A DNA stretch of 64,000 nucleotides from assembly GCA_036346395.1 (NCBI GenBank), contig CM070599.1, forward strand, positions 18,901,232-18,965,231. The letters are read 5' to 3'. This document shows, piece after piece, positions 32,836 through 44,604 of the stretch. The notes beneath the pieces are model-generated. The model had not been told where the DNA came from, made no database searches, and saw nothing but the letters and a program-made list of their open reading frames with translations. Each line of letters opens with the position of its first letter. The stretch's first letter is position 1. Position numbers and translations under genes: made by a program. This DNA is from Hsuehochloa calcarea. Lineage: Eukaryota; Streptophyta; Magnoliopsida; Poales; Poaceae.

Positions 32836-33170
32836 ATGCCTAAGACACGAGATACTATCAAGAAGTCCTATACGGATGACGGCCATCTTCAAAAACTCCT
32901 TCCTTAGGACAAGAAGAAGAAATGAAAGCTATTGAGGATCAAAGGGAAACTTCTGATAACTCAGATACAGAGGCGAGTGCATCGGATGAGGGCTCTCAAT
33001 CAGAATCCGATGATGAATTGGGAGAGCCTGAAGAACCACAGATTGATCTTAAATCACTCACAGTCGATGATTATACTCTTCTTCCGCTTAAAAATCAGTA
33101 TTCACTACCTCACAATTGTGAGGATCCTCGCTTTCATACCAACTTTCAGAGGCAAGTGTATGAGTACTGA
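32836..33170 (+). pseudogene. Acidic ORF in the env position of the copia element, truncated
   Basis: ATG at 32836 reads MPKTRDTIKKSYTDDGHLQK up to a TAG near 32908; from 32922 a second frame continues MKAIEDQRETSDNSDTEASA with a Ser/Glu/Asp-rich run and a more ordered end (LKSLTVDDYTLLPLKNQYSL, DPRFHTNFQRQVYEY). The position after pol and the N-terminal character fit the extra ORF of SIRE/Maximus elements, often called env-like. No signal peptide or membrane segment is visible in what remains, so I do not call it an envelope. It stops at 33170 where LTR-like sequence begins. Confidence 0.5.
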
Positions 33171-33174
33171 AAGA

Positions 33175-33965
33175 ATTTTACAAAAAAATTAACTTCATGA
33201 AAAGCTCTAAAATTTTATACAAGATTGTTCTTAGAGCTTGTAGCCTATGTAAAAATTTCAGAAATTTTGGAGCTTAGAAACCATGTCTAAAAATTTCCTT
33301 TCTCTCTCAGCCTATTTATTAAAAACATCAGAGTTGACTATTCCTCGAGCTAGCCCGTTGCAACCAACCGAGCCCAACCTCATCTCGGCTCGACCGAACC
33401 AGCTAGCAAACCGACCCAACCACTTAAGCGCACCGACCCAGCACTCTTCTTTGGTGTGGCTGGCAGCTGGGGCCCGCTTGCCTGGTCGTCTTCTCCACGT
33501 CGCAACCGCCCCCGCGCCAGCTCTCCCGCGCAGCGCCGTGGCTTCGCTCCGCCCATGTCAGTGCCCAACGGCCTCGCCCCCGGTTTTTGACCGTGAGCCC
33601 GTGGTTTGGCCTCATCTCCCGCGCTTGCCCATGGTCCCATCACGCCCACGTCCCCTCGGCATCGTCCGCACTCCTGTCCGCTTCGACGCCCATGCCCGAG
33701 CGCCCTCCTTGCGCTCTCCGTCGCCCTCGCCTATAAAAGCCCCCCAATAGAGCCCTCCTTTTTTCGTAACCTTGAGCTACTCCTCACATTTACCCGACTC
33801 CATATTCCCATTTCCACTGAGCCGAGAGCAAGGGCCACAAGCTCTCCATTCCGGTCGGCCACCACCCTCGCTTGGCGCCCACAGTGGTTCCTTTGCAATT
33901 CTATTCACGTTACTTTGTGTCTTTGACCACCATCATCATTTCCCCTAACCCATTTTTAGTTTGCA
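33175..33965 (+). repeat. Gypsy LTR fragment, left of the solo copia LTR
   Basis: An AT-rich start (AAATTTTATACAAGATTG, AAAAATTTCAGAAATTTTGG) leads into a GC-rich block and a TATA box at 33732-33739, the same architecture as the LTR at 28457. Neither LTR end is present. It appears to continue at 35418 after the copia LTR. Confidence 0.6.
33732..33739 (+). promoter_or_regulatory. LTR TATA box (TATAAAAG)
   Basis: GCCTATAAAAGCCCCCC follows GC-rich DNA and precedes a CT-rich stretch, as in an active LTR promoter. Confidence 0.6.
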
Positions 33966-35417
33966 TGCTGAAAGCATCTAGGCCCCTAAAAATGTGTTTT
34001 GGTAATTAATGACATTATGTGAATATAGGACTAATATGTTTGTTGAAGTGATTACAAGGCATAGTCCTATATGACAAAGTCAAATCAAGGAGCTGCATGT
34101 CAAAGAATGTCAAGAAGATGGAGTTTGTCTCAAGGGCAAGGTACAAATAGACTAGGACCCCTTTTGAATTTTACCGGTCTTTGGAGTATGGAGGAAGACC
34201 TGATTTTAGGATAAATGCTGTACTATTAAGGGGGAGCTTGTCTAGTAGCTTGAAAGCACTTCATTATGCCTTTGGATCAACTTAGGATCATACATGCTCT
34301 CTTGGTCTGGTTTTAAAATCAAAATTATTTTTTCAATACGCAATTCGAAGTTCCGGAGTTATAACAGCGGAACTTCCGCTAGGCGGATCTTTCGAAAAAT
34401 TCGCGGAACGTTTTTTCCAGCGAGTACCCTTTTTAGGGACTTAACCGATTTTTGAAGCGCGGAAGTTCCGCCATGATCTGACGGAAGTTCCGATTATCGG
34501 TTGCTCTGAAAATCTTGCGGATCGTTTTTCCGAGAGTACCCTTTTTTGGGGGACTTAGCCATTTTTCGCAAGTGCGGTAGTTCCACCATGATATGAGCGG
34601 ATCTTCCGATTATCGGACGAACCAACTTTAGTTGGCGGAAGTTCCGCACATAAATCCAACGGCTATAATCAGAGCATTTAATGCCACTGTAATGACCGTT
34701 CGATTACACCGATGCAAGTCGAAAGTTCGCACATTACATGGCGGAAGTTCCGATTTCCTTGAATTTTTCCGGATTCTTTGTGTAACGGTCATATTTGGTT
34801 GTGGGGGGTATAAATGCACCCCCACCAGCTCAAGGTTATGTTGCTGAGCATTCATTCAATACATTTGAGCTTTGAGCACTCCTCTCACTCCTCATTTACT
34901 CTATTTGCACAAATTTGTGAGGTTGTGAGCAAAACCGAGAGCCTTGCATTCTAGTTGATCCTTTGGCTCTTGGTTGCAGTCAAGCGAAGGTCAAGATCTA
35001 TTCTCTTGGTGCTTGTCGGCACCTAGACGGCTTGGCGGATGTTGCGCGGTGATCTCTTCAAGAAGTTTGTGAAGCGGCCCGACGCCGGTTGTGATTGGTC
35101 GGTGTTCACCAACTCCGGAGAGGAGGAAGAACAACCAAGTGATTACGAGGGAAGGCTTAATTTGTGGAGCCGGCTTGATCGAGTCAAGCTTCCTCAAGGT
35201 GGACTAGTGAAGATCGACAAATCTTCGATACCACAGGAAAAACCTCTTTGTCCCATTGCGGTTATTTCTTGTCTTTACTTATTGCAATTAATTTTGTAGC
35301 ATATATCTTGTGATAGATTGCTTTGCTTAGTTCATCTTGCTAAATTGTTTAATTTGATTTAGAATTTTTAGAAACCTCCTATTCACCTCCCTCTAGTCGG
35401 TTATCCTTGATCCTACA
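33966..35417 (+). repeat. Probable solo LTR of a SIRE/Maximus-like copia element
   Basis: Starts TGCTGAAAGCATCTAGGCCCC and ends CTCTAGTCGGTTATCCTTGATCC then TACA, both usual for this lineage. A TATA box lies at 34809. Neither a PBS to the right nor a polypurine tract to the left is present, which argues for a solo LTR left by LTR-LTR recombination. It carries about ten CGGAASTTCCG words, shared with the copia region at 32190-32780, so the two are probably one family. Target duplication is not clear: TTGCA on the left, CATGC on the right. Confidence 0.75.
34809..34816 (+). promoter_or_regulatory. LTR TATA box (TATAAATG)
   Basis: GGGGGGTATAAATGCACCCCC: a TATA box flanked by G and C runs that could pair with each other. 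Confidence 0.65.
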
Positions 35418-35807
35418 CATGCACAGAGATCATCAAATTTTGGATTTTCTTCTCTTCGATCGAAAACAGCTGCCTTCGTCCCCATCTCCGGTGAGGTGAC
35501 CCTTTTTCCAGTCCTTTGCTTTGGCACCATCTTCTAGGTCCACTAAAGCTTCCCTTACCCTTAATTTTGTTCATCCGTTCTTAGGTCGTCTTCTCCTCGG
35601 TGAAGTGGTCGTCGCCACCACTGTTGAATGTCGTCGGACCTCCGCTGGCTAGCTGGTCCTCTACTCATTATTCCGCTAGGTGTTTGGTACCTCTAAGCCG
35701 CTAGGGCGTGCTTTAGTTAGATTGAAGAATCACCGGGCCGAAGAAAGCACCAATGGCCGTAGCTTCTCCTCCGCCCGCTCCGTCGCGCCACCGCGTCAGA
35801 CCACCTC
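35418..35807 (+). repeat. Gypsy LTR fragment, right of the solo copia LTR
   Basis: CT- and GC-rich sequence without an ORF that continues the style of 33175-33965 (downstream of its TATA box). It ends where a new TGTAACATCC LTR start appears at 35808. Confidence 0.5.
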
Positions 35808-38800
35808 TGTAACATCCTGAATTTTGGTTTGTGTTTCAAATGTAGAAAAGTATGGGAATTTCAAAAACTTTTGTTAAAACTCATAAGTTTGTCTTAAACT
35901 TCAACAATTTGACTTGAAATTAAGTTTCAAATTAATTTCAGCAAAATGAGTGTATAAAAGTTTTTGGAAATAATTTTGTAAAATAGTAGATTAATTATCA
36001 TGAATTAATCTAAATTTTCACAAAATTATGGAAGTTAATTTGACCACATTAAATTCCTAGCTAAGTTACTAATGCAGATTTAAGAAGGAATTTAAATATG
36101 ACAAATGAAGTATGAACAATGTCCAAAACAAATTTTCCTAAATACTAGTTGAACCTAAGAACACCCACAAAATTTTTCATAATTTTCATAATTTTATTTC
36201 TCTTTCAAACAGCTTAGTCAAACTAGTTTGAATTCGGTCAAAATTAAATTTAGTTTCTAATTCCGACCAGACCGGGTTTTACTGTTCCGACATAACCATT
36301 CTTCGCGTTTCGACCCGATCACACCGCGTCGCTTCTCCGCTACCGCTGGCGAATGGGCCCGCCTGTCGGAGCCATCTTCTTCCCCGCGTCGCTTTAGCCG
36401 CGCAGCGCTGTCGCCGCGCATGCACGCCACGACGACACCGCCCACCACCTCATGTTTCCGATACCGACAGAGAAGGATCGCCTGGTCTTCATGAAGCTCC
36501 CGGGCTAGTCCATTCCTTCCCTCTCGCACTATCTCGATCGCTTCGCACACTTCCTTGTTTTGGCCGGAGCACAAGTCGAAGGCAGCGCCGCCACGTTGGT
36601 GCCGTCATCGAGCCCGCGACCCCGTCGCTGAATTCCTCTCTGCGCGCCGTCTCCATTTTGGCCAGTTCGGGACCTCGTCGACCCCTAAACCGCCGAGGTC
36701 TAATTCTTCATCCGCCTCCGTGACCACGGCCCGAAAGATCGGCGATGTTCTAGTAAGTCTTTCTCAACGCCGTCTTGCCCGTAAGAATCGCAATACCTCA
36801 CCGATTCTTTTGGCCATGTTAATTTTGTTTGGTGCCTTCCGAGGGTGTGCGACCACTTCTTCTCCGACGTCATCAACGCCACCACCTCGATTCCGCCACC
36901 TCAGGCTTCCTCCGTCGAAATAAACTTGGGCGCCTCGTTCTCGGAGCCAAGGTGATCCGGCGTATTTTCAAGCCCTCGATAACTAGAACGATCTCCTCGG
37001 CGCCATTTCTTAAATCTCGCTCTCGGTCGCCGCCATTTCGCGCTGGCCTCCTTAGGTCTCCACACCACCGCCTTCGTGTTTGCGAGGACCGTGCGCACCT
37101 AGAGGTACCACTCCCGAGCCCGGAGCGGCTCTGCATCGCCAGATCGTCTTCACGGCGCGTCATTGCAAGACTTGACGCCGACGCAGTCGCCGGCGGTTAA
37201 GTGTTGTGCAAAATGTGAAATACGTTTTCTAAGTTCGGAAAGCGTACTTCCTGAATAGTTTTAACCAAATATGTTTTGGAAAATCGAAGACGTCTCCTTG
37301 GAATACGCCTTCGACGTCTCTTTCGACCAGAGCTGGGTAAAAGCTTTACCCAGTCAACACCTCGCCGGGCCCCGCTGGTCAGTGACCAGTGGCTGGCTGA
37401 GCGTCGGTAGAAAAAGTTCTAAATTCCTTTAGGATTTCCTAAATGAATAAAATTTGTACTGAAAATTCAAATAAATTTAGAAAATTCATAACTAATTCAA
37501 TTTAGCTCCAAATTGAGTGAAACCAATTTTGTTAATTTTCATATTTAGTGAACTTTTAAATGGAATAGACCCTAAATGTGCTACCGCTTCAGAAAATTTG
37601 AAAGTTGAATTAATGTAAAAAATGAATTATTTTTATACTAGAAAATGGTTCAAACTTCAAAATTTCATAAGTATTTCATCCTAACTCCAAATAGAGTAAA
37701 ATTAATTTTGTAAATTATAAATTTTCTTGTATTTTAAATTGGTATAAGTTTGATTCATGGTGCTGTTTCAAATAAATGTTGGTAATTGATTTCTTTGTGC
37801 AATTATGCTTTTAACTTGCTAAAAACTTAGGAAATTCAAATAAATTCCTTTTTGACTGAAACTTTCACCTAAAATCTTTAGAAATCAAACTCCATCTGCT
37901 GTGTATGCATGTTTGATGATATTGCGTTTTAATTATTCTTGGTGTTATTCGTTTTTATTCGCTGTTTTACTCGATCGATAGATTTCGACGATTCGGGTAC
38001 TTACGAGAGTGATCCCTAACAGTAAGAACATTATCTAAAGCAAAGCAAGTAGTTCTCCTTTGATGCATGTTGATCCATTTATTTGCACATGCTAATATTT
38101 GAATTTCAACTGTATGTATGCATGCTATGTTGGCAAGTTATTTCTCAGTTGCGATAGTTTACCTAAGCAGTTACTTGAACTGTAGGTAAATATCCATCTT
38201 TTACCACTGAGCCTAGGTTTATATCCGCTGTGATTTCGAGCTCGCTGGATGGGCTCTAGTCACTTTATATTTAGTATACAAGCTGTTGTTGCTTAGCCAT
38301 CATTATAACATCACTTTATATATCTGAGTCGGGGGTACTCATGTATGTAACATGTTTGGAAAAATTAAAACTAAAAATAAAAAGATTTGGACTTGGGTAT
38401 ATGGATGATAGTGTAGTTATTGGGTATATGATTGTGTGCCCAAGTCAACAAGAACCGAACATCTTGTCACACTGAGCCAAGCATTGTTGCGTGCAACCGC
38501 ATGAGGGTATTGGGAATCCCTCTTGACTTAGTACTATGGGATACATTAATTAATGAGTCGCTGGTGGTAGGTGTAGGTGAATAAAAGAAATGTGTTATAT
38601 TGTGTCAGGCATGTGCGGGGTGGGTTCCGGGTAGGTTCCCACGTCCGAGGAGCATTGGCAGTTGCTTCGGCTGGGCCAATGTCTCTGACAGAACGTATGG
38701 GTCCTCTGTGGGAGCCTAGGTTGGGCAGTTCGCAGAGGGTTAACCCCCATATGTGCGACTCTTAATTAACTCACTCCATTGGAAAACGTCTCGTAGGACT

Positions 38801-39650
38801 TAGCTTTTCCGGCATACCTACGGAAGTGTGCTTTATCCGGTGGCAAAAGGGGCGGTCTGACATGCAGGTAAAGTTGTACACCTCTACAGGGTTTAAACTA
38901 TTTGAATAGCCATGTCCTTGGTTATGGACACGTTTGAGGTCTTTCGAGAGTTAGACTATAACATTTGATAAAACTTGAGAATGGGTGGTACGAATGGGTA
39001 ATTCGTGCTATTATTGTGGTGAATAGGGTTAGTCACCTCCAGGATGATATTTTTGCCTATTATTGTTGTCACTGATATTTGAACAGTTAAAAACTATTTT
39101 AACAAATCGCCTTCAATCTAATACATTGTTGCAAATAAAGTGTGGTTTTACGCTGAAAATAAACTCTACAACCATCTCCTTTGAATTAAGCCTACATGTA
39201 GCTATGTATAGGGTTGTTAATCGTAAGTTTTGCGAGTACGTTTTTGTACTCAACTGCATTATGTATTTGCTGCAGAGGAGGTTGACCCCAAGGGGTTGAC
39301 GAGTGTGAGGCTGATTTCACTCTAGACGACTAGCTTTGGCGTTTCCAGTCGGTTACCTTGTGGGTAAAGGCAGTCGGTTGGCTTTTGTTGCTGCCATATT
39401 TATGGCTTGTGTATTCTGCAATGAACGTTACTTTTAGTGTAAAATCATAGTATTGTTGGATCTATGTAAATTATGAAGTTTTCAATAATGTAAATAGTTG
39501 TGTATGGAGATGTTACTTAATTTATGGTAAGATGTATGTGTACTGCAGTTTTGGGAAGTACATATTGACCGAGAGTGGGGATATTTGATTCGTGATGCTA
39601 GGACCGACGGAAAGATTAAGCATTACAAATTAAATCGCCCGGCGGCTCTC
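35808..39650 (+). repeat. Long gypsy LTR, first copy
   Basis: Starts TGTAACATCCTGAATTTTGG. AT-rich head, GC-rich block at 36270-37200, then AT-rich DNA. Blocks shared in reverse with the minus-strand LTR at 4472-7567 include GCGAGTACG..TTTGTACTCA (39230) and GTAAAGTTGTACACCTCTACAG with CCATGTCCTTGG (38870-38930). The right end is not defined: no PBS or clear CA end. Open frames in the GC-rich block are not genes. Confidence 0.7.
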
Positions 39651-39880
39651 ACAACCTCTGACCTCACTGCCGGAGTCTACTGGTGCGCAAGAGCGTGTAC
39701 ATCCCATTTTTGGTCCTTGGCCGGTGCCTCTATAGCCTCCCTCGCCTGTGATACGCCAGAGAACTTCAAAGCCACGAGCTCTGTGTTGTCGGGAAACCGA
39801 CAACACTGTTGCTCGGTCATTAATTAACCAAATCTCTATCATTAGGACAGAGTTAATACTATTCAAATTTTAATGACTGG
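39651..39880. other. Short unassigned spacer between the two LTR copies
   Basis: No gene. Contains a perfect hairpin at 39783-39806 (10-base stem GTGTTGTCGG / CCGACAACAC with a GAAA loop). The origin of the spacer is not recognised. Confidence 0.5.
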
Positions 39881-42540
39881 TTAAAGGTTTTCATGTTTCA
39901 TTGACATGCGGGCCCCAGCATTACGTGCATTATAAACTTCCTCGTGTGAACCATTTCACTGTGTCGTCGGTCCACACGCTGTTCTGTGGACCGTGTCTAT
40001 GACATGTGGGTCCTACTCGTAAGGATAGATTTTCTTTAGGATCTTAATTCAAATTAAAAAGAAAATCATTGGCCTCTTCTGTCAGCGCCTACGGCTAGGT
40101 AAGTCTCAGTAAGAAAAGTATTAAATTCTTTTATATTTTTCGAATTGGATTATTTGCGTATGGAAAATTGGTTAAACTTCAAAATTGCATAAGTAATTCA
40201 TTTTAACTACAAATTGGATGATTCAAATTTTGTTGGCTTCCTTTTAAAATGCACTTTAAGCTAAAATTGTTTGAACCATGCTTCTGTTCCTGAAAATATT
40301 GTTAGAAAAATTACTTTCAGTTTAGTGTTATTGTTGTACTAAAAATACTTTTAAATTTCAAAAACGCATAAGTATTTCTCTGTAACTCCAAATGTAGTGA
40401 AAAATAATTTTGTGGGATTCCTCTGTTAGTGTACTTTAATGTAGAATAGGTTTTGAGTAGGTCTCTATCACTGAAAATTTTGGTTTCTAAATTATTTGCT
40501 CACTAATGTCAAAATTTTGAAAATGCGTAGAAAATTCATTTTAACTCTAAATAAAGTGAATCAATTTTTGTTATTATTAGAATGTCATGCTCTGTCCACC
40601 ATTAAGTTTTCATGATCACAAACTCTCTAGAAAATCTTGTGTGAATAGTAACCGAATATTACATCAAAATCAAATAATTTTTGTTTCTAAATTCATATAT
40701 AATCGTGCTCTACCTTCTGTGTAAATTTCATGATTCTGGGATGATTTTAAATTTTTAAGTTTCTTCGGCGTTATCCATTCTTATTGGTTCTTTTCAATTA
40801 TTTCGCTAGGTTTCGACGATTCTATTGTATACAAGAGTAATCCTCTACATCAAGTCGAATATCTCCAGCAAGGCAAATAGCCCCCCCCCTCGATCATATT
40901 GCTCCTATTACTTTTTATACAATTATGTTGATTACAAATGTATGTATGCACGTGCTATTTTGATGTTAATTTTCGTTAGGAGTGGTTAATCCGAATAGAT
41001 GCATGAGCTGTAGGTAAATGTTTACCATTGCTACTGAGCCTAGGTTAGATTATTGATAATGATTTGGAGTCCGATGGATGGGTTCTAGTCATGTATATAT
41101 ATAATATACGAGTTGGTATGCTTAGCAATGCTTCGAACGGTAGCATAGGGATTATCGTTTCGGCAATGGTCGTTATATCATCACTTTAAATAATTGGGTC
41201 AGGGTATTCATGTATGTAATTGTATTTAGAAAAACTAAAACTGAAAATAAAAAGATTTAGACATGGGAACATGGTTGATGGTGTGGCTATCGGGTTTGTG
41301 GATGGTGCCTAAGTCAACAAGGACCGAATTACTTGCGCCATTGATCCAAGCACCTTTGTGTGCAACCACATGAGGGGGGATATGGGACTTCTCTTGACTT
41401 AGTACTTTGGTGTGTATTTGTTCCGAGTCGCAGGAGGTTGTGTGTGTTATGTTAAAAAAATATTCTGTGTGTTGGGTGTGCGGGAGTGCGTTCCTATCTA
41501 GGTTCTCTACACCAAGGAGTATCGGTAATTATCCTAGGCTTTATCCCAAGGGGTAGTTGACCGAAGATCTACTGGTGACTCCGATACAACGTATGGATTT
41601 CTATCCATACAGACGATTCGTAGTTAATGCATTATATTGAAAAATATCTCATAGGACTTAGCTCTGCCGGTACACCTAAGGAAGTGTGCTAAATAGCTTG
41701 GCAGAAGGAGCGGTCTGACATGTGTGTAAAGTTGTACACCCCTGCTGGATATAATCTATTGTAATAGCGTCGTCCTAGTTTGTGGACACACTTGGTTATT
41801 TTCCGTAAGAATTAGATTCAACATTTTTCAATAAAATTTGAAATCGGGTGGTACGAATGGGTAATTCATGCTATGTTGTGGTGGCTGTTTGGAAGTCACC
41901 TCTTAGATGTTAATTATGTTTATAAATGTTGTCTCGCTATTATTTAAATATTTAAAAATAGATTTGCTAAATTGCTTTACGATCTATTACTCTATTGCAA
42001 AGAAAACTGCTTTATGCTGAAAACTGTTTAATGTAGTAGTCTTTCCTTTGATACATGAATGCATCTGTATATTCTTTTGCTTGTAAGTCTTGCAAGTACA
42101 ACTTTGTACTCAACCCGCTTGCTGCAATTTCAGAGGAGGTTGATCCCAAGGGATCAACTATTGTGAGACTGACTTCCTGTAGGACGACTAGCTCGGTGGG
42201 TTTTCTGACGGTTGCCTTGTGAGTAAGGGCAGCTGGTTGGCTTTTGTTTATCACCATCTTATGGCTTTTGATTCCGCTACAACTTTAGTTATTTATCTTG
42301 TCATTTGGCCGGTTGACCCTATTTGTGTAATATGAACTTTGAATGTTTTATGTGTTGTAAGTTATGAAGACTCGGTATTTGTAATAATTTGTGTATGGAA
42401 TTGATGCTTTAAATTTTGTAAAGATGTATGTGTACCGCTCCTGAGAGGTATACAATACATCGAGAGCGGGATATTTGATTTGTAATACTAGCACCAATCG
42501 GATGGTTAAGTATTACAAGTTAAATACCCTAGATTCTCAT
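39881..42540 (+). repeat. Long gypsy LTR, second copy, left-truncated
   Basis: Aligns in the same orientation with 37390-39650: TTTCGACGATTC (40809 and 37983), GAACTGTAGGTAAAT-like (41010 and 38178), AAGTCAACAAG (41312 and 38443), AGGACTTAGCT (41653 and 38796), GCGGTCTGACATG (41711 and 38851), AGAGGAGGTTGA.CCCAAGGG (42131 and 39275) and GATATTTGATT (42469 and 39579). The copies are clearly diverged, so this is an old pair or a tandem LTR. Confidence 0.7.
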
Positions 42541-42549
42541 AGGCACCCC

Positions 42550-43037
42550 TCCTTGACTCATGCACGGCCTAGGGCTAGATGGACATGCTGAAACGAACTA
42601 TAATTCAGAATTACTGTTCACATCACACACTGTTTATGCCTCGGGCCTCCACTCAAGTTGGGCTTGCACCATGTGCTATGAGCCTCTTCTCTAAGCCTTG
42701 GGCTGCTTGGTCCTTCCCTTTTAGTGCCGCATGGCAAAGATCTCGTCGTGAGCGACGATCGGCATTCCACGCCTACCTGCGGCTACAACCTTCGGTCAAG
42801 ACCTGGTCATGGACCCGCATGACGGCATCAGGTCGTAGACTCCGACCAGCATTTCCTACCCTGCATGACTACAAGCTTCGGCCAAGACCTGGTCGTGATA
42901 ACAGACCTAGTCGTGGACTTGGTCGTGGACCTGGTCGTGCAGCTTAAAGTGACTTTCCTTGATCTTCCATGGTTCTCCTTCATTGCTATTGCTGTGGCTC
43001 TGGCTTTCTTCTCCCCCTTAATTTCCCATGCAGCTTC
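42550..43037 (-). repeat. LTR/3' end fragment of the CRM/Reina-like gypsy, minus
   Basis: On the minus strand a polypurine run (AAATTAAGGGGGAGAAGAAA, about 43026-43007) follows the pol tail and is succeeded by CACGACCAGGTC words like those near 24440-24600. It represents the 3' end of a minus-strand copy of the family at 24143. Confidence 0.55.
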
Positions 43038-43295
43038 CTAGTCAAACCTGATAACACATAACATAGATGTATTAGGTAGTAGCTCATTCTCATGTAAATC
43101 AAAGCTAAACTCTTTAAAGAGCAAATTCACCTGTTGTGCAAGTAGCCTAGCCCTAGCTCGAGTAATAGGACCAATTGGTGCATTCTTGCTAAGAGTAGGA
43201 GTAGATTTAATAGTGTTGGTAGGGATGTCCTCATCATGTGTTCTTGGATGTTCATAGATCGGTGTTTGTATGTTCTTGTGATTTGGTGTTTGCAT
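43038..43295 (-). pseudogene. pol C-terminus of a CRM/Reina-like gypsy, minus
   Basis: The minus-strand frame reads DEDIPTNTIKSTPTLSKNAP, IGPITRARARLLAQQVNLLF, DLHENELLP. It is the counterpart of 24143-24309. Only the last 80 or so codons remain; nothing upstream in the polyprotein was found to the right. Confidence 0.7.
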
Positions 43296-43446
43296 GTTCT
43301 TGTGACTTGAAGGAACTATTTACAAATTATTACAGCACATGTTTCAATATCTTATATAAAGAAGTATTCTGTAATTTTGTGGTCAATTTAACCATTCACA
43401 TTGTTGGTGTATTTGGTTTGCACAATCAGATCACCCAGCTCCTTAT

Positions 43447-43747
43447 AGTAGGCCAACTTTTTCAAAACAGACAATTCACTCCTCAAACTCCTCGACAACG
43501 ATGCTAACTATTCATCATATAAACTAGAACCAAACCACATAGTCTCTGCACCTAGAAAAATGTGGCTCGCGGAAGATTTTCCCCTCGCGCGAGCGTGACG
43601 CCGCCTCGTCTTCATCACTTCTGTCGCATTCAGAATCCAACTCATCTAGCCCTACTCCCACACACATCTAAGTATCTAGCCTCGTCTCCCTATAAACAAT
43701 TTCCTACGCGTGCAGGGAACTTGTTACAGGCAATGTAACAATGCTCT
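43447..43747. repeat. 300-bp direct repeat, copy 1 (unclassified)
   Basis: Aligns at roughly 80 percent by eye with 44605-44903, exactly 1,158 bases downstream at both ends. Shared landmarks: GTAGGCCAACTTTT, GCGAGCGTGACGCC, CACACACATCTAAGTATCTA and a TATA-like box CTATAAACAATTTCCTAC (43690 and 44849). No coding potential. It could be a duplicated promoter region or the LTRs of a small non-autonomous element, but TG...CA ends and a PBS are not evident. Confidence 0.7.
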
Positions 43748-44604
43748 AGACTGGTTCTCACTATCTGTCTTCTTTGTGACCTATCATGGAGCGACCAATA
43801 TTAAGGTTAAAAAAAAAGGACTTGGTAAACAAAGTCAGTATTGGATTTCAGTCATCTTCCACTGGATGAATAATGGCAAGACCGCGATCTATCTGAGTTT
43901 GACATATCCAGGAGCACGTGCCTTGACTAGTGCCAACAAGCATTCGTCAGTTTCATGTCTCAATGTTGCAGGGAACTAGCTTTCTCGTTCTTCCATGCCA
44001 CATTTGTTTCCGAGATTCCATGCTACCTAAAACGAAATGAATACAAAGCGCGTAGGATTTACAGCCTCGCGTAGCTTCCTCTAATTGTCCTCGTTGTCCA
44101 CGGTTAATGTGCTGCCGTGGAAGCTAAAACAATCTGAAGAGACCTTGGCGCAGATTGACGTGAAGTGACTCTTTCGTGAACGAGGACTGGTCTACAGTGA
44201 AAAGAGTACTTTATTATTAATAATAACAATCTGAAGAGGAAACGTGTACAAATTTGAAATAAAATAGTAACAACGAAATGATAAAAAAAAATATTAAAAA
44301 GAGTAACAACGTGGTGGAAAAACAGAGTTTGGAGGATACAACGAATTACTTTGGTTGACCAAACAGGAAAACAGGGAGATACCATTGCAAAGATCATTTA
44401 ATCTAAAGTGAAATATTTTGAGATTGCCTTGTTTTTTTTTACAAGAGAACTCATCTAGCTTTTAGCTCATTTAGCACATTTTTGAAGTGAAATAACAAAA
44501 ACAGTCATCTCACGAATGAAATAGAAAAAATGGTATTCTTACCGTGCGAAAACGCTGCGTTAGACCACTTGCCGCTGACCCATGACGCGGCCGCTAATCC
44601 AGTT
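43748..44604. other. Sequence between the 300-bp repeats; no recognised gene
   Basis: Its first 60 bases (CTCTAGACTGGTTCTCAC...CATGGAGCGACC) recur at 58575-58632 on the other side of the CACTA element. The remainder is AT-rich with short A runs and no recognisable domain. An 89-codon frame at 43710-43979 shows no family feature. Confidence 0.5.

Noticed and set aside
33283..33926. 155-codon and 106-codon frames on plus and matching ones on minus
   Set aside because: GC-rich LTR fragment with a TATA box; frames are Pro/Ala/Arg-rich and overlap.
33961..35422. Target duplication around the solo copia LTR
   Set aside because: TTGCA and CATGC share only TGCA-like bases out of register; not convincing.
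36257..37200. Several 100-120 codon frames in both directions
   Set aside because: Same GC-rich LTR block type as 6324-7299; no motif.
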